A stretch of DNA of 64,000 nt from contig JAKGHH010000005.1 in assembly GCA_022828595.1 (NCBI GenBank), positions 24,626,193 to 24,690,192 on the forward strand, read 5' to 3'. How positions within the stretch are numbered: the stretch's first letter is position 1; every line of letters starts with the position of its first letter. The notes below the pieces were generated by a model. That model did no database searches. It saw only the letters and a program-made list of their open reading frames with translations, and was not told where the DNA came from. This document shows, piece by piece, positions 36,801 to 44,192 of the stretch. A program made the position numbers and the translations under genes. The DNA comes from Nelumbo lutea (lineage: Eukaryota > Streptophyta > Magnoliopsida > Proteales > Nelumbonaceae).

Positions 36801-39800
36801 GCAGAGATAGGGTCTCCACATCTGATGGATCCCATGTTCCTATTGCTGGGAAGGGATCTGTCAAGATCAATGATTCCATTTGTTTACCCTCTGTCCTCCA
36901 TGTTCCTAGATTGAGCACCAACTTGTTATTTGTTAGTAGTTTGACTAAGAATCTGAACTGCTCAGTAATTTTTCTCCTGGACATTGTATTTTGCAGGAGC
37001 TGGATTCAAAGAGGATGATTGAAAATGGTCGTGAAGTGAATGGAATCTACCTCCTGGATACTCTTCCAATTCACCAAAGTCATCATGTTTACAAGGACAA
37101 TGAGTCAAAACTTGTGGATCATATTATACTTTGGCATAATCGTCTGGGTCATTTGTCTTTTTCTTCTTTAAGTTCTTTGTTTCCAAAACTGTTGAGTCTC
37201 TGAGTCTGTCAAGGTTGAAGTGTGAAGGTTGTGAACTTGTAAAGCATTGTAGACACTCTTTTAAACCGAGTAATAAAAGATGTTCTTCTCCTTTTTTATG
37301 TTATTCATTCAGATGTGTGGGGCCCTTATCATGTTCCCTCTATGGGCAGCTATCACTATTTTCCCCTGTTTGTGGATGATTTCTCTCGATATTCCTAGAT
37401 TTACTTGATGAAATCACGTGATGAGGTACCATCCTTGGTGAGGCAATTCCATCAGATGGTATTAACACAGTTTGGAACTAGAATCAAGATGTTCAGATCT
37501 GACAATGCTAGGGAATATTTTGATAGACATCTTGCCTCATATCTGTTGGAGTATGGTGTTGTCCATCAGAGTAGCTACTCCTACAATCCACAACAGAATG
37601 GTGTTGCAGAGAGAAAGAACAGACACATTGTTGAGACGGCAAGAAGCATGATGATCACAGCGACAGTTCCGGTTCGTTTTTGGGGTGATGTTGTTCTCAC
37701 GGCAGTATATCTGATTAACAGAATGCCTTCTCGTATACTTGGATTCAGCACTCCATTCAGCCTTCTTTTTCCTCAAGAGGAGATGTTTCATATTCCTCTA
37801 AGGGTGTTTGGGTGTGTCTGCTTTGCGCATATTCTTGGTCCTTACCGTTCAAAGCTTGACCCCAAGGCAAAGAAATGTGTCTTCCTTGGATATGCAGAGA
37901 ATCAAAAAGGGTACCGCTGCTATGATCCAGTCTCTGCGAACCGATTTGTTACTATGGACATCACCTTTTTCGAATCTACATACTTCTTCTCAAAGAATCC
38001 TTCTCAGGGGGAGTGTTTTGGGGAAGTAAGTCAGCAGTCTATCCCTCTCCCAGTTCCAGTTCTTGTGTCTACTACTGTGTTTGACAACCATCCGATGTCA
38101 CCTACCTTGCCACCCCCTTTGCGTTCTGTCTCACAATATTACTCACGGCAGAGACTTCATAAGGAGGTTGATTCCACTACAGCAGAACTTACACCACTTC
38201 TTGTCGATCCCTTGGAGACTCCAGATTCAACTGATACAGATCCAGGTATTCCTCTTGATCTCTCTACTACTTCAGTTCCCATTGGTCCCACTAACACTGT
38301 TACAGATAACCTTGATCTCCCTATTGCTCTTAGAAAAGGGAAGAGAAAGTGCACTACTCATTGCATATCACAATACTTATCCTACAGTGGACTTTCTCCT
38401 TCTTACCGTGCTTTTCTCTCTTCTCTTGATTTTGTGTCTATACCCAAGGGTGTTAGTGAGGCTCTCTCCAAACCTGAGTGGAAGTCAGCTATGCAAAAAG
38501 AGATGGAGGCTTTGATTAAGAATCAAACATGGGAGATTGTGGACCTACCAGAAGGCAAGGAGACAGTTGGATGCAGATGGGTTTACACAGTAAAGTATAA
38601 GGCAAATGGAAGCATATAGAGGTACAAGGCAAGACTTGTTGCAAAAAGGTACACACAGACCTATGGCATTGATTATCTAGAGACTTTTGCACCAGTTGCA
38701 AAGATGACCTCTGTTCGGATACTCCTTTCTCTTGCTGCCTCATACTCTTGGCCCTTGTTTCAACTGGATGTGAAGAATGCTTTCCTAAATGGGGATCTGC
38801 AAGAAGAGATGTATATGGATCTTCCAGCTGGTTTTTATGATAATGCTAAAGAGGGAAAGGTATGCAAACTGAAGAAGTCACTATATGGCTTGAAACAATC
38901 CCCCAGAGCATGGTTCGACAGATTCAAAAAGGCCCTGATTGTTTTTGGCTACACTCAAACTCAATCTGAGCACACCTTGTTTGTGAAGCGCAGGGGATCC
39001 TTGGTGTCAATCCTAATTGTTTATGTGGATGATATTGTTGTCACTGGGAATGATCTAAGTGAGATTGATAGTCTTAAGAGGAACCTGCATGAGAAATTTG
39101 AGATTAAGGACCTTGGAGAACTGAGATACTTCTTAGGCATTGAAGTTGCAAGATCGAAACATGGAATTTCTATCTCTCAAAGGAAGTATGTCTTGGACCT
39201 TCTCCAAGAGACAGGGAAGCTTAGAACAAAGGCAGCTAGCACCCCCATTGATCAGAACCATAGAACCAGTGCATCAGAAGGTGAACCAGTGAAGGACCTT
39301 GGGAGATACCAAAGACTTGTGGGTCGGCTATTATACTTGTGTATGACAAGACCAGACATCTCCTATGCAGTAAGTGTAGTGAGTATGCATGCTCCACGAG
39401 ACCAGCACTCGAAGGCAATTGACAGGATCCTTGCTTATTTGAAGGGACATCCAGGCAGAGGGATATTGTTTACTGATCATGGACAGCTCAAGCTAGAGAC
39501 CTATACAGATGCGGAATGGATAGGATGCCTCGACGACAGAAGATCAACTTCAGGAGTGTGCACCCTAGTTGGGGGTAACCTAGTATCATGGAAGAGTAAA
39601 AAACAAACAGTTGTGGCAAGATCAAGTGCAGAAGCCGAATATAGGGCCATGGCACATGGAGTTTCAGAACTTCTCTGGATCCGTTCTCTGTTAGAAGAAA
39701 TCGATGTTCAGGCAGAAAAACCTATGATGCTATAATGCGATAACCAGGCAGCAATTAATATTGCTCATAATCCAGTCCAACGTGACCGAACTAAGCACAT

Positions 39801-42171
39801 TGAAGTAGATAGACATTTTATCAGAGAAAGGGTAACTTCTGGAGAAGTTTGTCTTCCATACATTTCTTCTGATTTGCAACTTGCTGATGTCCTCACAAAA
39901 GGCGTTGCAAAGAATAAGCTGGAGCATGATCTACGCAAGTTGGGGATGTATGACATCTACTCCCAACTTAGTTTGAGTTGCCGCCCTACTAAGGGCATCT
40001 TTGTAGTATCTCATACTTAAGTTAATTATAAATAGAATGAGGGGTTGGCGGCTAGGGTTATGATCATTTATCCTAGTCGACCTTCTTCTCTTTTCTTCCT
40101 TTTCCTCTATCTCTTGCTGAAATCCCCAACTTTCTACTCTTCCTTTCACAAGAAGCTTGGCCGAAATCAGCACATAAGGCTTTCTACTTAATTGAAGACA
40201 AAACATGTCATTACATAGGAGGTAGATGGCAACAGGTGTTGGAAGACCAATATAAGCACTAAGGGTACTTTAGTAAATTTAATGTACAGATTGGGGAGGG
40301 TCATGTTTAGCCAAAACCCATACACATACAGGTTTTGAAACCCCAAAACCCCCGTCCCCACCCCAAAATCCATTATTCAAACAAAAAAAAGCTGCCCTGA
40401 TGCACCAGGTTGGGTGGAAATTGCCATCCATACTCAAATTTGGCGTCCACACAGCCTTGCCAGCTAACACTCTCCCAGATGTCTAACATTAATTTCCATA
40501 TTCATCCTGCCAAGTATCGATTCAAATTCTCCACCTAGAATGTTAATTTCTGGAATTTTTGAATTTCCTCTCATGGAGAATCTTTGTTCTTTTGTGTTCA
40601 AGCTGCTGAGAACACCTTGAAACTTTCCATACTTCTCACCATCCTAAGCCTGCATACCAATTACCATAGCAACTTTCCATCCCTACACCTGCTTCTTTGA
40701 ATTACATAAATTTTATCAGTTAAGGGAGAAACTGATAGATTATTGAATTTGACCCAAAAATCTTTATGGATCAAGTTGCATATCTTAGATAACAAACCTA
40801 AACATCTAAAACTGCAATTCATATTCTTGATTGGACCTTCCTATCCTACATCAAGAGAATAATCAGAAACAAATGATGAGCCTTCCCCCCAACATACACA
40901 CATACACACTCTCAGCTAAAAGAGGTCATAGGAGTAGATAAATATATTTTCAACCTTTGTTCTCCCCCTGTTAAATTTCCTTATTGAAAATATAAGACCT
41001 AGAGATATGACCTTGACATGTGAGTTCCAATCTCCTGTCAAACTCATCTTCAATAGTTGAATGGTTGATAAATATCTTCTATCAAGATCCAATTCGAGTT
41101 GAAGTCAGTTCAAAATTCCTGCCCTTAGCTACGTTCCACTGCCATGATCAGAAGTGAGGGTTTAGGAAGCTTCTCACATCACCATCCTATATAAAGCTGG
41201 TTGTAGAATCACTTGACAATTTATCACCCCAAAAAATAGTTAAGTCTTTGACAAACCTAATCATGTTGGCTAAACCTACTATATACCTCATCTAGATTGC
41301 CAATTCATATCCTATGAGCATCAGCCGTCTCCAGAAATTATTAGAACCAATAGAATAGCATAAGGCAAAAAAAAAAACTTATCAGGAAATGAAAAAACAC
41401 AAAGCAAAAGTTGCAATTTACGTATTTGTATGAAAAATATATGCAGTACATCTAGAGGAATCAACCACTAAATTAAAATGATAAAAAAATGTTTCGATAA
41501 TTAAAAGATCTTGACATATAAATAATAGAAAGAAATCTGCTAGTGTAAAAGAGAAGAGATATAAAACAACAATTCTTTTGAATTAGGAAATCTTACAGGG
41601 AGTGGATAAGTAAAAAGGACCGCATTCTTTTCCTTCGTGTAGATGATTAACTGCAACAATCCATTGAAGACAATATACTTGCCAGAGTCAAAGAAGGAAC
41701 GAACTTTTTGAAGGTGTACTTCCACGGAACCACTAAATTATTTCCTATAGCAGAGACGCATTAATAAACTAGGTAAGAAAAGAAAGGATATAATATGATG
41801 CATCCAATGAGAAAGTCTCTGTTTTGAGGGAATTTCTTCGGATAGAACTGAGCAACGAGAGCAATGACAATGATGATGATTCCCATGAACAATCTGATAT
41901 TGCTCATCCTCACGTCTTCCACATATCCGCGACCGGTAACGAGCTAGGAGACGAAACGCTATTAAACAATCAGATGCGCTATAAATCTACTAGAAAGGAG
42001 GGGAAGAATGGATCCACTCAGAAAGAGAAAAAATGATTTGGGAGCTGTTACCTCCGTGACAGATTCGTCGAGAAGATGTTTGATAGAATGAGGATCCATC
42101 AGATTAGCCTTTTTAGGGTTTTGGGGAGAAGGGTTACCGCTGTGCACCATGTCTCCCTTCTTTTCCTGCAT
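15613..42171 (-). CDS. Signal peptidase complex subunit 2 (five exons, giant intron)
   Basis: This gene encodes the 25 kDa accessory subunit of the ER signal peptidase complex, which clips signal peptides from secretory proteins. Coding exons on the minus strand are 42171-42052, 41943-41792, 41678-41597, 15983-15841 and 15712-15613. Joined they give 198 residues and a TGA stop with no interruption, close to the usual plant length of about 190. The N-terminal part has the conserved SIKHLLDESVTE. Residues about 57-74 and 84-104 are two membrane helices, which is the family topology with both ends cytosolic. The C-terminal half carries GLVVSS, YTLTIASADP, TKSVTQWFTKDG and a Lys-rich tail. Intron phases agree at every junction. 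Residue 178 is Cys (LFCKDV) where I recall Trp in relatives. I assigned the family from memory of its conserved motifs. Confidence 0.95.
15713..15840 (-). other. SPCS2 intron 4 (128 bp, GT-AG)
   Basis: Donor GTCACC and acceptor CCGCAG. A (CT)19 microsatellite (15796-15833 as GA on the plus strand) starts just after the donor and fills nearly a third of the intron. Confidence 0.9.
15796..15833. repeat. Microsatellite (GA)19
   Basis: A pure GA run on the plus strand, inside SPCS2 intron 4. Likely length-polymorphic. Confidence 0.97.
15841..15983 (-). CDS. SPCS2 exon 4
   Basis: 143 nt, beginning GSFNSTGLVVSS directly after acceptor ATACAG and ending with two bases of the Trp codon at CAATG|GTCACC. 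It contains PRFSDMYTLTIASADPKS and FTKSVTQ. Twenty-five kilobases separate it from exon 3. Confidence 0.93.
16623..17116 (-). repeat. 3' LTR of the gypsy element
   Basis: 494 bp, a direct repeat of 21140-21641. It contains GATAAGATAAG-type repeats. In element sense a purine tract, AGGAGGGGAGTCA, abuts its start. Confidence 0.95.
17065..19420 (-). pseudogene. gypsy pol: RT, RNase H, integrase, chromodomain-like tail
   Basis: One minus-strand frame carries RT from about 19416 (KLDLRSGYFQVRM, FFDDILVYS), RNase H (VECDASGMSIGAVL), the H2C2 zinc region (CSTCQQHKW) and the start of the integrase core (SMDFIEGLP). A TGA near 18556 replaces an Arg codon and a TAG lies near 18055. After VSDRD near 17670 the integrase core stops: its second half, including the catalytic Glu, is deleted. 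The sequence resumes at LRLQQAQLRMK and runs into a C-terminal region (17592-17065) with GPFKVLWRIG and a chromodomain-like ALIRSLISRGILEVLVEW. Integration activity is therefore lost. Confidence 0.93.
19499..20119 (-). pseudogene. gypsy protease region
   Basis: 206 codons containing the aspartic protease motif VDSGSTHNLISEHAA and the tail leading to RT. It ends at a TAG where a Gln is expected, and lies in a different frame from both gag and the downstream RT. A small deletion near 19430 explains the second shift. Confidence 0.88.
20031..21116 (-). pseudogene. gypsy gag, one frame with four stops
   Basis: The frame starts at ATG 21116 (MGDLE), just inside the primer binding site. It runs through a coiled-coil-like stretch, the capsid core (WLYRCEQFFRNQWT, EEAQLWFYRLEQ) and a chromovirus-type zinc knuckle (CFNCDDLYSAGHRC) near 20190. 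In-frame stops interrupt it near 21100, 20895, 20567 and 20303. No frameshift is needed to read across. Confidence 0.9.
21121..21136 (-). other. Primer binding site of the gypsy element
   Basis: The minus strand reads TGGTATCAGAGCAAGG, complementary to the initiator tRNA-Met 3' end. It lies three bases from the 5' LTR. Confidence 0.93.
21140..21641 (-). repeat. 5' LTR of the gypsy element
   Basis: 502 bp partner of 16623-17116. It has a short segment (CTGCTCTTGATG) that the other LTR lacks. The TSD CTATA follows. Confidence 0.95.
21920..22205 (+). repeat. 5' LTR of a copia relic
   Basis: 286 bp, TGTTAGAATC...AAACA, with TATA-like CTATAAATAAAAG near 22057 and a CT-rich U5. It is followed at once by primer binding site TGGTATTAGAGC (22206-22217). 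Related in layout to the LTR at 54058. No 3' LTR is found. Confidence 0.85.
22597..23175. mobile_element. hAT-type MITE, CATAG family, copy 1
   Basis: The left end is CATAGTTTTCATGGCGCCAAGG. The right half mirrors it loosely with CCTTGTCGCC...GGCGCC and TTATG. It inserted between the primer binding site and gag of the copia relic. No target duplication is visible. The family is defined by the intact copy at 29716-32421. Confidence 0.65.
23195..23555 (+). pseudogene. copia gag fragment
   Basis: N-terminal gag with SIKLNGENY, WEQEDAQI and AKEIWDHAKKLY, matching the gag at 55193. Stops interrupt it (for example in SDS*GH). It is cut at EEYYAN by the LTR starting at 23556. It belongs to the LTR at 21920. 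Confidence 0.85.
23556..24458 (-). repeat. Tat-type gypsy 3' LTR (minus orientation)
   Basis: Reads TGTAAGTACATG...CACACCTACA on the minus strand. A polypurine tract, GCAAGGGGGCTAAT, sits immediately upstream in that sense (24459-24472). Most of it (23612-24385) is the reverse complement of 26000-26908. It cuts a copia gag and GCTAA (23551-23555) would be the left TSD half. Confidence 0.75.
24459..25390. other. Internal 3' region of the Tat-type element, non-coding
   Basis: Between the 3' LTR and the plant-mobile-domain frame. It contains short internal repeats (TTCTTGATGGAAGG and TGTCTTGATAGAAGG). No coding sequence was recognised. Confidence 0.4.
25394..26012 (+). pseudogene. Plant mobile domain fragment (antisense ORF in a Tat-type element)
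   Basis: An open stretch at 25620-26012 encodes HWRILHSARLL, the motif THTFVGASSEFEIMVENVAT and LLALPLVG. This fits the plant mobile domain seen in MAIN/MAIL1-like proteins and in many transposons (family recognition from memory). Upstream, a candidate ATG at 25394 is followed by stops and shifts, so it is not intact. It runs opposite to the LTR at 23556, as do the extra antisense frames near the 3' LTR of some Tat-lineage elements. It is cut at its 3' side by the inverted LTR arm. Confidence 0.6.
25994..26232 (+). repeat. Tandem duplication, 124-bp period
   Basis: AGTTGAAGGAACAAAGTAATC and the next ~100 bases occur at 25994-26108 and again at 26118-26232, apparently identical. The join uses ACAATAAAC, which also occurs inside the unit, so slippage or microhomology is likely. 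Confidence 0.9.
26118..26911 (+). repeat. Tat-type gypsy LTR, plus orientation, truncated
   Basis: Reverse complement of most of the LTR at 23556-24458. It lacks the first ~70 bases and has a deletion of about 50 bases just before its end. It carries a TATA box (CTATAAAAAGG near 26783) and ends next to TGGCGCCCAGCAATG. Confidence 0.75.
26912..27200 (+). other. Primer binding site and leader of a Tat-type gypsy
   Basis: TGGCGCCCAGCAATG (26912-26926) resembles the TGGCGCC primer sites of Tat-type elements. The following GAGTTGCCCACCC and GTTAGGCACCCCTCTC match the conserved leader style of that lineage. No gag follows. Confidence 0.6.
27201..27649. other. Spacer, no gene recognised
   Basis: AT-rich, with a T-run near 27345. 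Short open frames here have no recognisable similarity. Confidence 0.4.
27650..29715 (+). pseudogene. copia relic: gag, protease, integrase
   Basis: Gag resumes mid-protein and reaches a good zinc knuckle, CTHCGMEGHTINFC, near 28150. The protease site is spoiled (YSRASDHM instead of DSGASDHM). Integrase shows SDI, RSDNGKEYF and NGVAECKN, so all three acidic residues remain although R/C changes flank the last. Many stops and shifts follow. There is no 5' LTR. It overlaps the gag fragment at 23195-23555 by about 100 bases at only moderate identity, so it is a separate copy. The hAT MITE at 29716 splits it from its RT. Confidence 0.88.
30157..30273 (+). repeat. 117-bp MITE segment, left copy
   Basis: Begins ATTTAGCAATGTTTGTG and ends ATTTTATAATTAT, directly against the LTR start. 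It is repeated at 32196-32312 beyond the LTR with a few differences. Confidence 0.88.
30274..32195 (-). mobile_element. Solo LTR related to the 2457 element, 5' end lost
   Basis: Starts TGAAGGGATGAGAG on the plus strand like the other members. It runs to GATTGGAGCTAAGGGTAT and stops short of the final TACAAAACTGTCTAACA. In element sense it has lost its first ~20 bases. No 5-bp duplication remains; a 117-bp MITE repeat flanks it instead. Confidence 0.88.
32196..32312 (+). repeat. 117-bp MITE segment, right copy
   Basis: Partner of 30157-30273. Beyond it the MITE continues normally to its right end. Confidence 0.88.
32422..33608 (+). pseudogene. copia relic: reverse transcriptase
   Basis: Continuation of the copia relic after the MITE. 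It has GCKWVHTIKYLPDGSIERMK, QLDIKNAFLHGDL, VVYVDDIVII and YFMGIEVARAK. It carries several stops and shifts and ends in the RNase H motif GYKDADWA at the LINE junction. No 3' LTR follows, so this copy has lost its end. Confidence 0.88.
33609..34107 (+). mobile_element. LINE (L1-type) 3' end, 5'-truncated
   Basis: Encodes the C-terminal RNase H-like domain of plant L1 elements: GIKGVLRDNKDFIC, STKAEVMATLAGIQIARNLG and VADGLAKFGA. The first catalytic Asp lies upstream and is missing. Stops are present. A T-rich 3' UTR ends in A7 at 34101-34107. It joins copia RNase H sequence at about 33608. 5' truncation is the usual result of target-primed reverse transcription. No TSD was found. Confidence 0.8.
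34108..34432. other. Spacer, no gene recognised
   Basis: GC-mixed stretch with CATCTAATTCC...GCTATATAAAAGCAATAAA, which recurs in diverged form near 1035-1100. No coding evidence. Confidence 0.4.
34433..34698 (-). mobile_element. Small solo LTR with TSD (266 bp)
   Basis: Perfect terminal 7-mers TGTTAGA...TCTAACA and the exact 5-bp duplication ACAAC (34428-34432 and 34699-34703). The purine-rich GAGGAAGAAGAG block and a TATATATA near 34593 read as U5 and TATA on the minus strand, so the LTR points that way. No internal region remains. Confidence 0.88.
34815..35119 (+). repeat. 5' LTR of the TG...CT copia element
   Basis: 305 bp. Its inner part (34898-35119) matches 39966-40188 with about ten substitutions and one indel by eye. 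CT-rich near its end. Confidence 0.93.
35120..35131 (+). other. Primer binding site
   Basis: TGGTATCAGAGC, complementary to initiator tRNA-Met, directly abutting the LTR end ...CTACT. This fixes that boundary independently of the TSD. Confidence 0.93.
35636..36480 (+). pseudogene. copia gag, one stop and a damaged zinc knuckle
   Basis: Starts at ATG 35636 (MEPVRGGAGDPFGAG), then the capsid-type LDGTNYLELSQSAKMAI and WLCNSILPHISKNF. A TAG at 35999-36001 sits where Gln is expected and the same frame continues through FLAGLNLEYDIARQHLL. The zinc knuckle CDYCKKPKHTRDTS has Ser in place of the last Cys, so it should bind zinc and RNA poorly. Confidence 0.9.
36481..39969 (+). pseudogene. copia pol: protease, integrase, RT, RNase H
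   Basis: Continues the gag frame with protease IIDSGASEHMTH. A base is lost in a T-run near 36970, after which GAG-pre-integrase reads LWHNRLGHLSF. Further shifts near 37200 and 37290 and a Trp-to-stop near 37397 precede an open 404-codon stretch (37405-38619) with RSDNAREYF and NGVAERKNR. A stop at 38617 where Glu is expected, and another at 39733, interrupt RT (QLDVKNAFLNGDL, IVYVDDIVVTGND) and RNase H (ARSSAEAEYRAMA). The last part reads ADVLTKGV. This is the least damaged pol in the window but is not functional. Confidence 0.93.
39966..40188 (+). repeat. 3' LTR of the TG...CT element, 5' part deleted
   Basis: Starts inside the LTR at ACTTAGTTTGAG, joined directly to pol sequence ending CTCCCAACTTA. 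The tetra/pentamer ACTTA is shared at the join, so a microhomology-mediated deletion removed the polypurine tract and the first ~83 LTR bases. Confidence 0.92.
40194..41596 (-). other. Upstream part of SPCS2 intron 3
   Basis: No gene. The motif GGAAATTGCCATCCAT near 40420 resembles one end of the TAGGGATGGCAATTT hAT family, without a visible partner. Confidence 0.5.
41597..41678 (-). CDS. SPCS2 exon 3 (second membrane segment)
   Basis: 82 nt encoding the rest of the second helix and the cytosolic KEKNAVLFTYPLP. The first base completes the Leu codon split by the U12-type intron. It ends in phase 0 at a strong donor, CCT|GTAAGA. Confidence 0.93.
41679..41791 (-). other. SPCS2 intron 2, U12-type (AT- donor), 113 bp
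   Basis: The exon 2 reading frame cannot be joined to exon 3 with a GT donor, since none lies near the boundary. The intron begins ATATCCTTTC, an exact match to the U12 5' splice-site consensus ATATCCTTT. A branch-like TTCTTTGAC lies at 41687-41695, about nine bases before the acceptor. Keeping the frame puts the 3' end at ...GGCAA|G, an uncommon AT-AA pair. Minor-spliceosome removal is inferred. Confidence 0.75.
41792..41943 (-). CDS. SPCS2 exon 2 (first membrane segment)
   Basis: 152 nt encoding residues 41-90 plus two bases of codon 91. It contains GRGYVEDVRMSN, the first membrane helix (LFMGIIIIVIALVAQFY) and the loop KKFPQNRDFLIGC. It ends at ATT|ATATCCTTTC. Confidence 0.92.
41944..42051 (-). 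other. SPCS2 intron 1 (108 bp, GT-AG)
   Basis: Donor GTAACA and acceptor CTCCTAG, in phase 0. A normal short plant intron. Confidence 0.9.
42052..42171 (-). CDS. SPCS2 exon 1 (coding)
   Basis: Forty codons from the ATG at 42171 to the donor GAG|GTAACA. The start is chosen because the following residues (PKKANLMDPHSIKHLLDESV) match the family N-terminus and no earlier in-frame ATG extends it. Ends in phase 0. Confidence 0.93.
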
Positions 42172-44030
42172 TTCGGGTTATTCCGCTCTTGTCTGAGAAT
42201 GGCAGAGACAGAGACGAGACTTTATTTTTGGTAAACAGAGAGGAGATTTTGACTACTCGTAGGCTGTCACTTCACTTGGTTAGGTCTGCTTCCGGACACA
42301 GGCACACGGCCAATAATTATTCTTGTAAATCTTGTGGGAAGAAGTATAAAAACGAGAGGCCCCAAGGTGGGTTAGATTGTTTTTTCCTCTTCTTTCAAAC
42401 AAAAAATAAAAAAATAAAAAAACATTCATTTTTAAAAGCATGTTTGTTTGCTTGAAGTCTATTGTCTCAAAGTGCAATAATTATGTTAAAAGATAAATGG
42501 GTATTGGTGAAATTTTCTTTTCTTTAATTGTGGATTAGATATTATTATTCTAAATTTTAAAAATTATCAAATATTCATTTTGATCATATATATGAGAGTT
42601 TTTGTTTTATCTTTTTGGGTATCAGTGGAAAATAAAAAAATTGTATCATTACACTTAAAGAAATTAGAGACAAAAGGAAATAAACAACCATTTTTCTCTT
42701 AAAGTTAAAAGATTTCTCTTAAAAAATATGAGTTAAGATGAAACGAACAAGCCCTAACCTTAGCCTGTCCTATAAGTTTATAAAATTTTAAATTGTATAA
42801 AACATTCTCCCCACATCCAAAAGTTTGAAGAGAAAAAACACATTTTCATGTCTTCCATCTCATGAATATAGAGAATATAGTACCTATTGAAATGTTTCTT
42901 TTAAGTCCTCTATTGCCTAGGTATTTGTTTCTCTAGTTATTTTTCCATTCATTGTAAAGTTGGTCCCTCTTTGTTGTTTAAAATCTTCATTTGAGCAACA
43001 AGAACAAAAAAAGATAATTAGAGAGTATGTCTTCAATATTATAGCTTTTGCTCAAAATAACCCATATGCCTCAATAATTGAGCATGGAGGCTTTGGATGT
43101 CTTCGATGTCTCTAAATCATACCAACTTCATAAATCTTGATAATTTATTACACCTCTTTCTCAAAACAAGACCCTATGCTTTATTAATTGAGCATAGAAG
43201 CTTCAAATGTTGTTGAAGATCTCTAAAATGATATAGAGGCTTCAAATTTCTTACACTCTAATAATTAAACATGGAGGCTTTGGATGTCTTTGAAGATCTC
43301 TAAAATCTCTTAGATTTTTTATATGGTATTATCAATTCGTATTAGTTTTTATTAAAAAATCTTTATACATTATTATGTTCCACAATGGAGATATTGGGCG
43401 AAAAAGAGAGGGGAGAGGAAGAAGTTCAGTGGTTAAACATTGTTCTGGGTAGTATTAAAGGGACAAGGGACTATAACAGTTGGTCAAGCAACTATTTATG
43501 TGAGCATTTATTTAATTTGCATGATCAAATAACCATTGAACAATGAATTAGTTTCTAGTGGTTACATGGACAATGATGATTCCAAGGTGTGGTATTGTTT
43601 CGTAGGTTGTACGAGGACTATACAAATCAACACCACCCTTCCCATTCAATATACACTCCTTTTCTTCTTCCAAAATACAAATCAACATCATCCATCCCAT
43701 TCAATACTCACTATGACTTCTTTTACACTTCTCTTAAACTTACTATTGACTTTTCAAAACATCCATAGAACCCCCAATCATTGAGTTTTATTGTCTAAAG
43801 CTCATCTCTTGTTAAGATTCTCGTTAGATGATCATTAGTGACCATCAATAAAATTTGTCCATGTAAGCATTCAAGTATTTTGTATGACTAAACTACCACT
43901 AAAATGGTTGCCTAGACTGGGCTTAAAGTATTATGCCCAAGCTCGATTCTAAAATATGTGGGCCTAGTATGTGCCTATGACCAAGTATGGGGTAATTTCA
44001 TCAAAAAAATGTTTAGGATGTGTTTAGTTC
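42172..44030. other. SPCS2 5' flank and AT-rich intergenic DNA
   Basis: The first few hundred bases should hold the SPCS2 5' UTR and promoter on the minus strand. I see no clear TATA box in that orientation. GCATGTTTGTTTGC near 42438 and AACGAACAAGCCC near 42752 could be ends of a MITE. No other gene is seen. Confidence 0.4.
43065..43310 (+). repeat. Three imperfect direct repeats
   Basis: AATTGAGCATGGAGGCTTTGG (in pieces) recurs near 43075, 43178 and 43262, each followed by ATCTCTAAA-type sequence 20-30 bases later. Spacing is about 103 and 85 bases. Non-coding. Confidence 0.65.
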
Positions 44031-44192
44031 GAAGGAATAGAAGCCTAGAATCATAATTGGAATGATCCATTCCGATTCTTGCCATTTGGTTGAGCAGAAT
44101 GGGAATCACATTCCCATTCTAGGCAGAATGGGATTCCCCCATATGGGGAAATGGCCATTCCCGACCCCTCATAGGGAATGTGGGGCAAATGA

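Larger units (their letters stand above)
34815..40188 (+). mobile_element. Ty1/copia element with TG...CT LTR ends, 5.4 kb
   Basis: Exact 5-bp duplication TAATT at 34810-34814 and 40189-40193. The LTR starts TGTTGAGTGG and ends TTTCTACT in both copies, so the terminal pair is TG...CT rather than TG...CA. The primer site follows at 35120. Coding order is gag, protease, integrase, RT, RNase H. The 3' LTR lacks its first ~83 bases together with the polypurine tract. Confidence 0.95.
15984..41596 (-). other. SPCS2 intron 3, about 25.6 kb
   Basis: Donor GTAAGA at 41596 and acceptor ATACAG at 15984, in phase 0. It holds a full gypsy element, a full copia element, two copia relics, Tat-type LTRs, MITEs, solo LTRs and a LINE end. 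The largest unoccupied pieces are 15984-16622 and 40194-41596. Confidence 0.9.

Noticed and set aside
41962..42171. A 69-codon frame as a complete small protein
   Set aside because: The conserved SPCS2 sequence ends at the GTAACA donor at 42051. The rest is intron 1 read-through.
42340..42355. TATAAAAAC as the SPCS2 TATA box
   Set aside because: It reads TATAAAA on the plus strand, the wrong orientation for a minus-strand gene.
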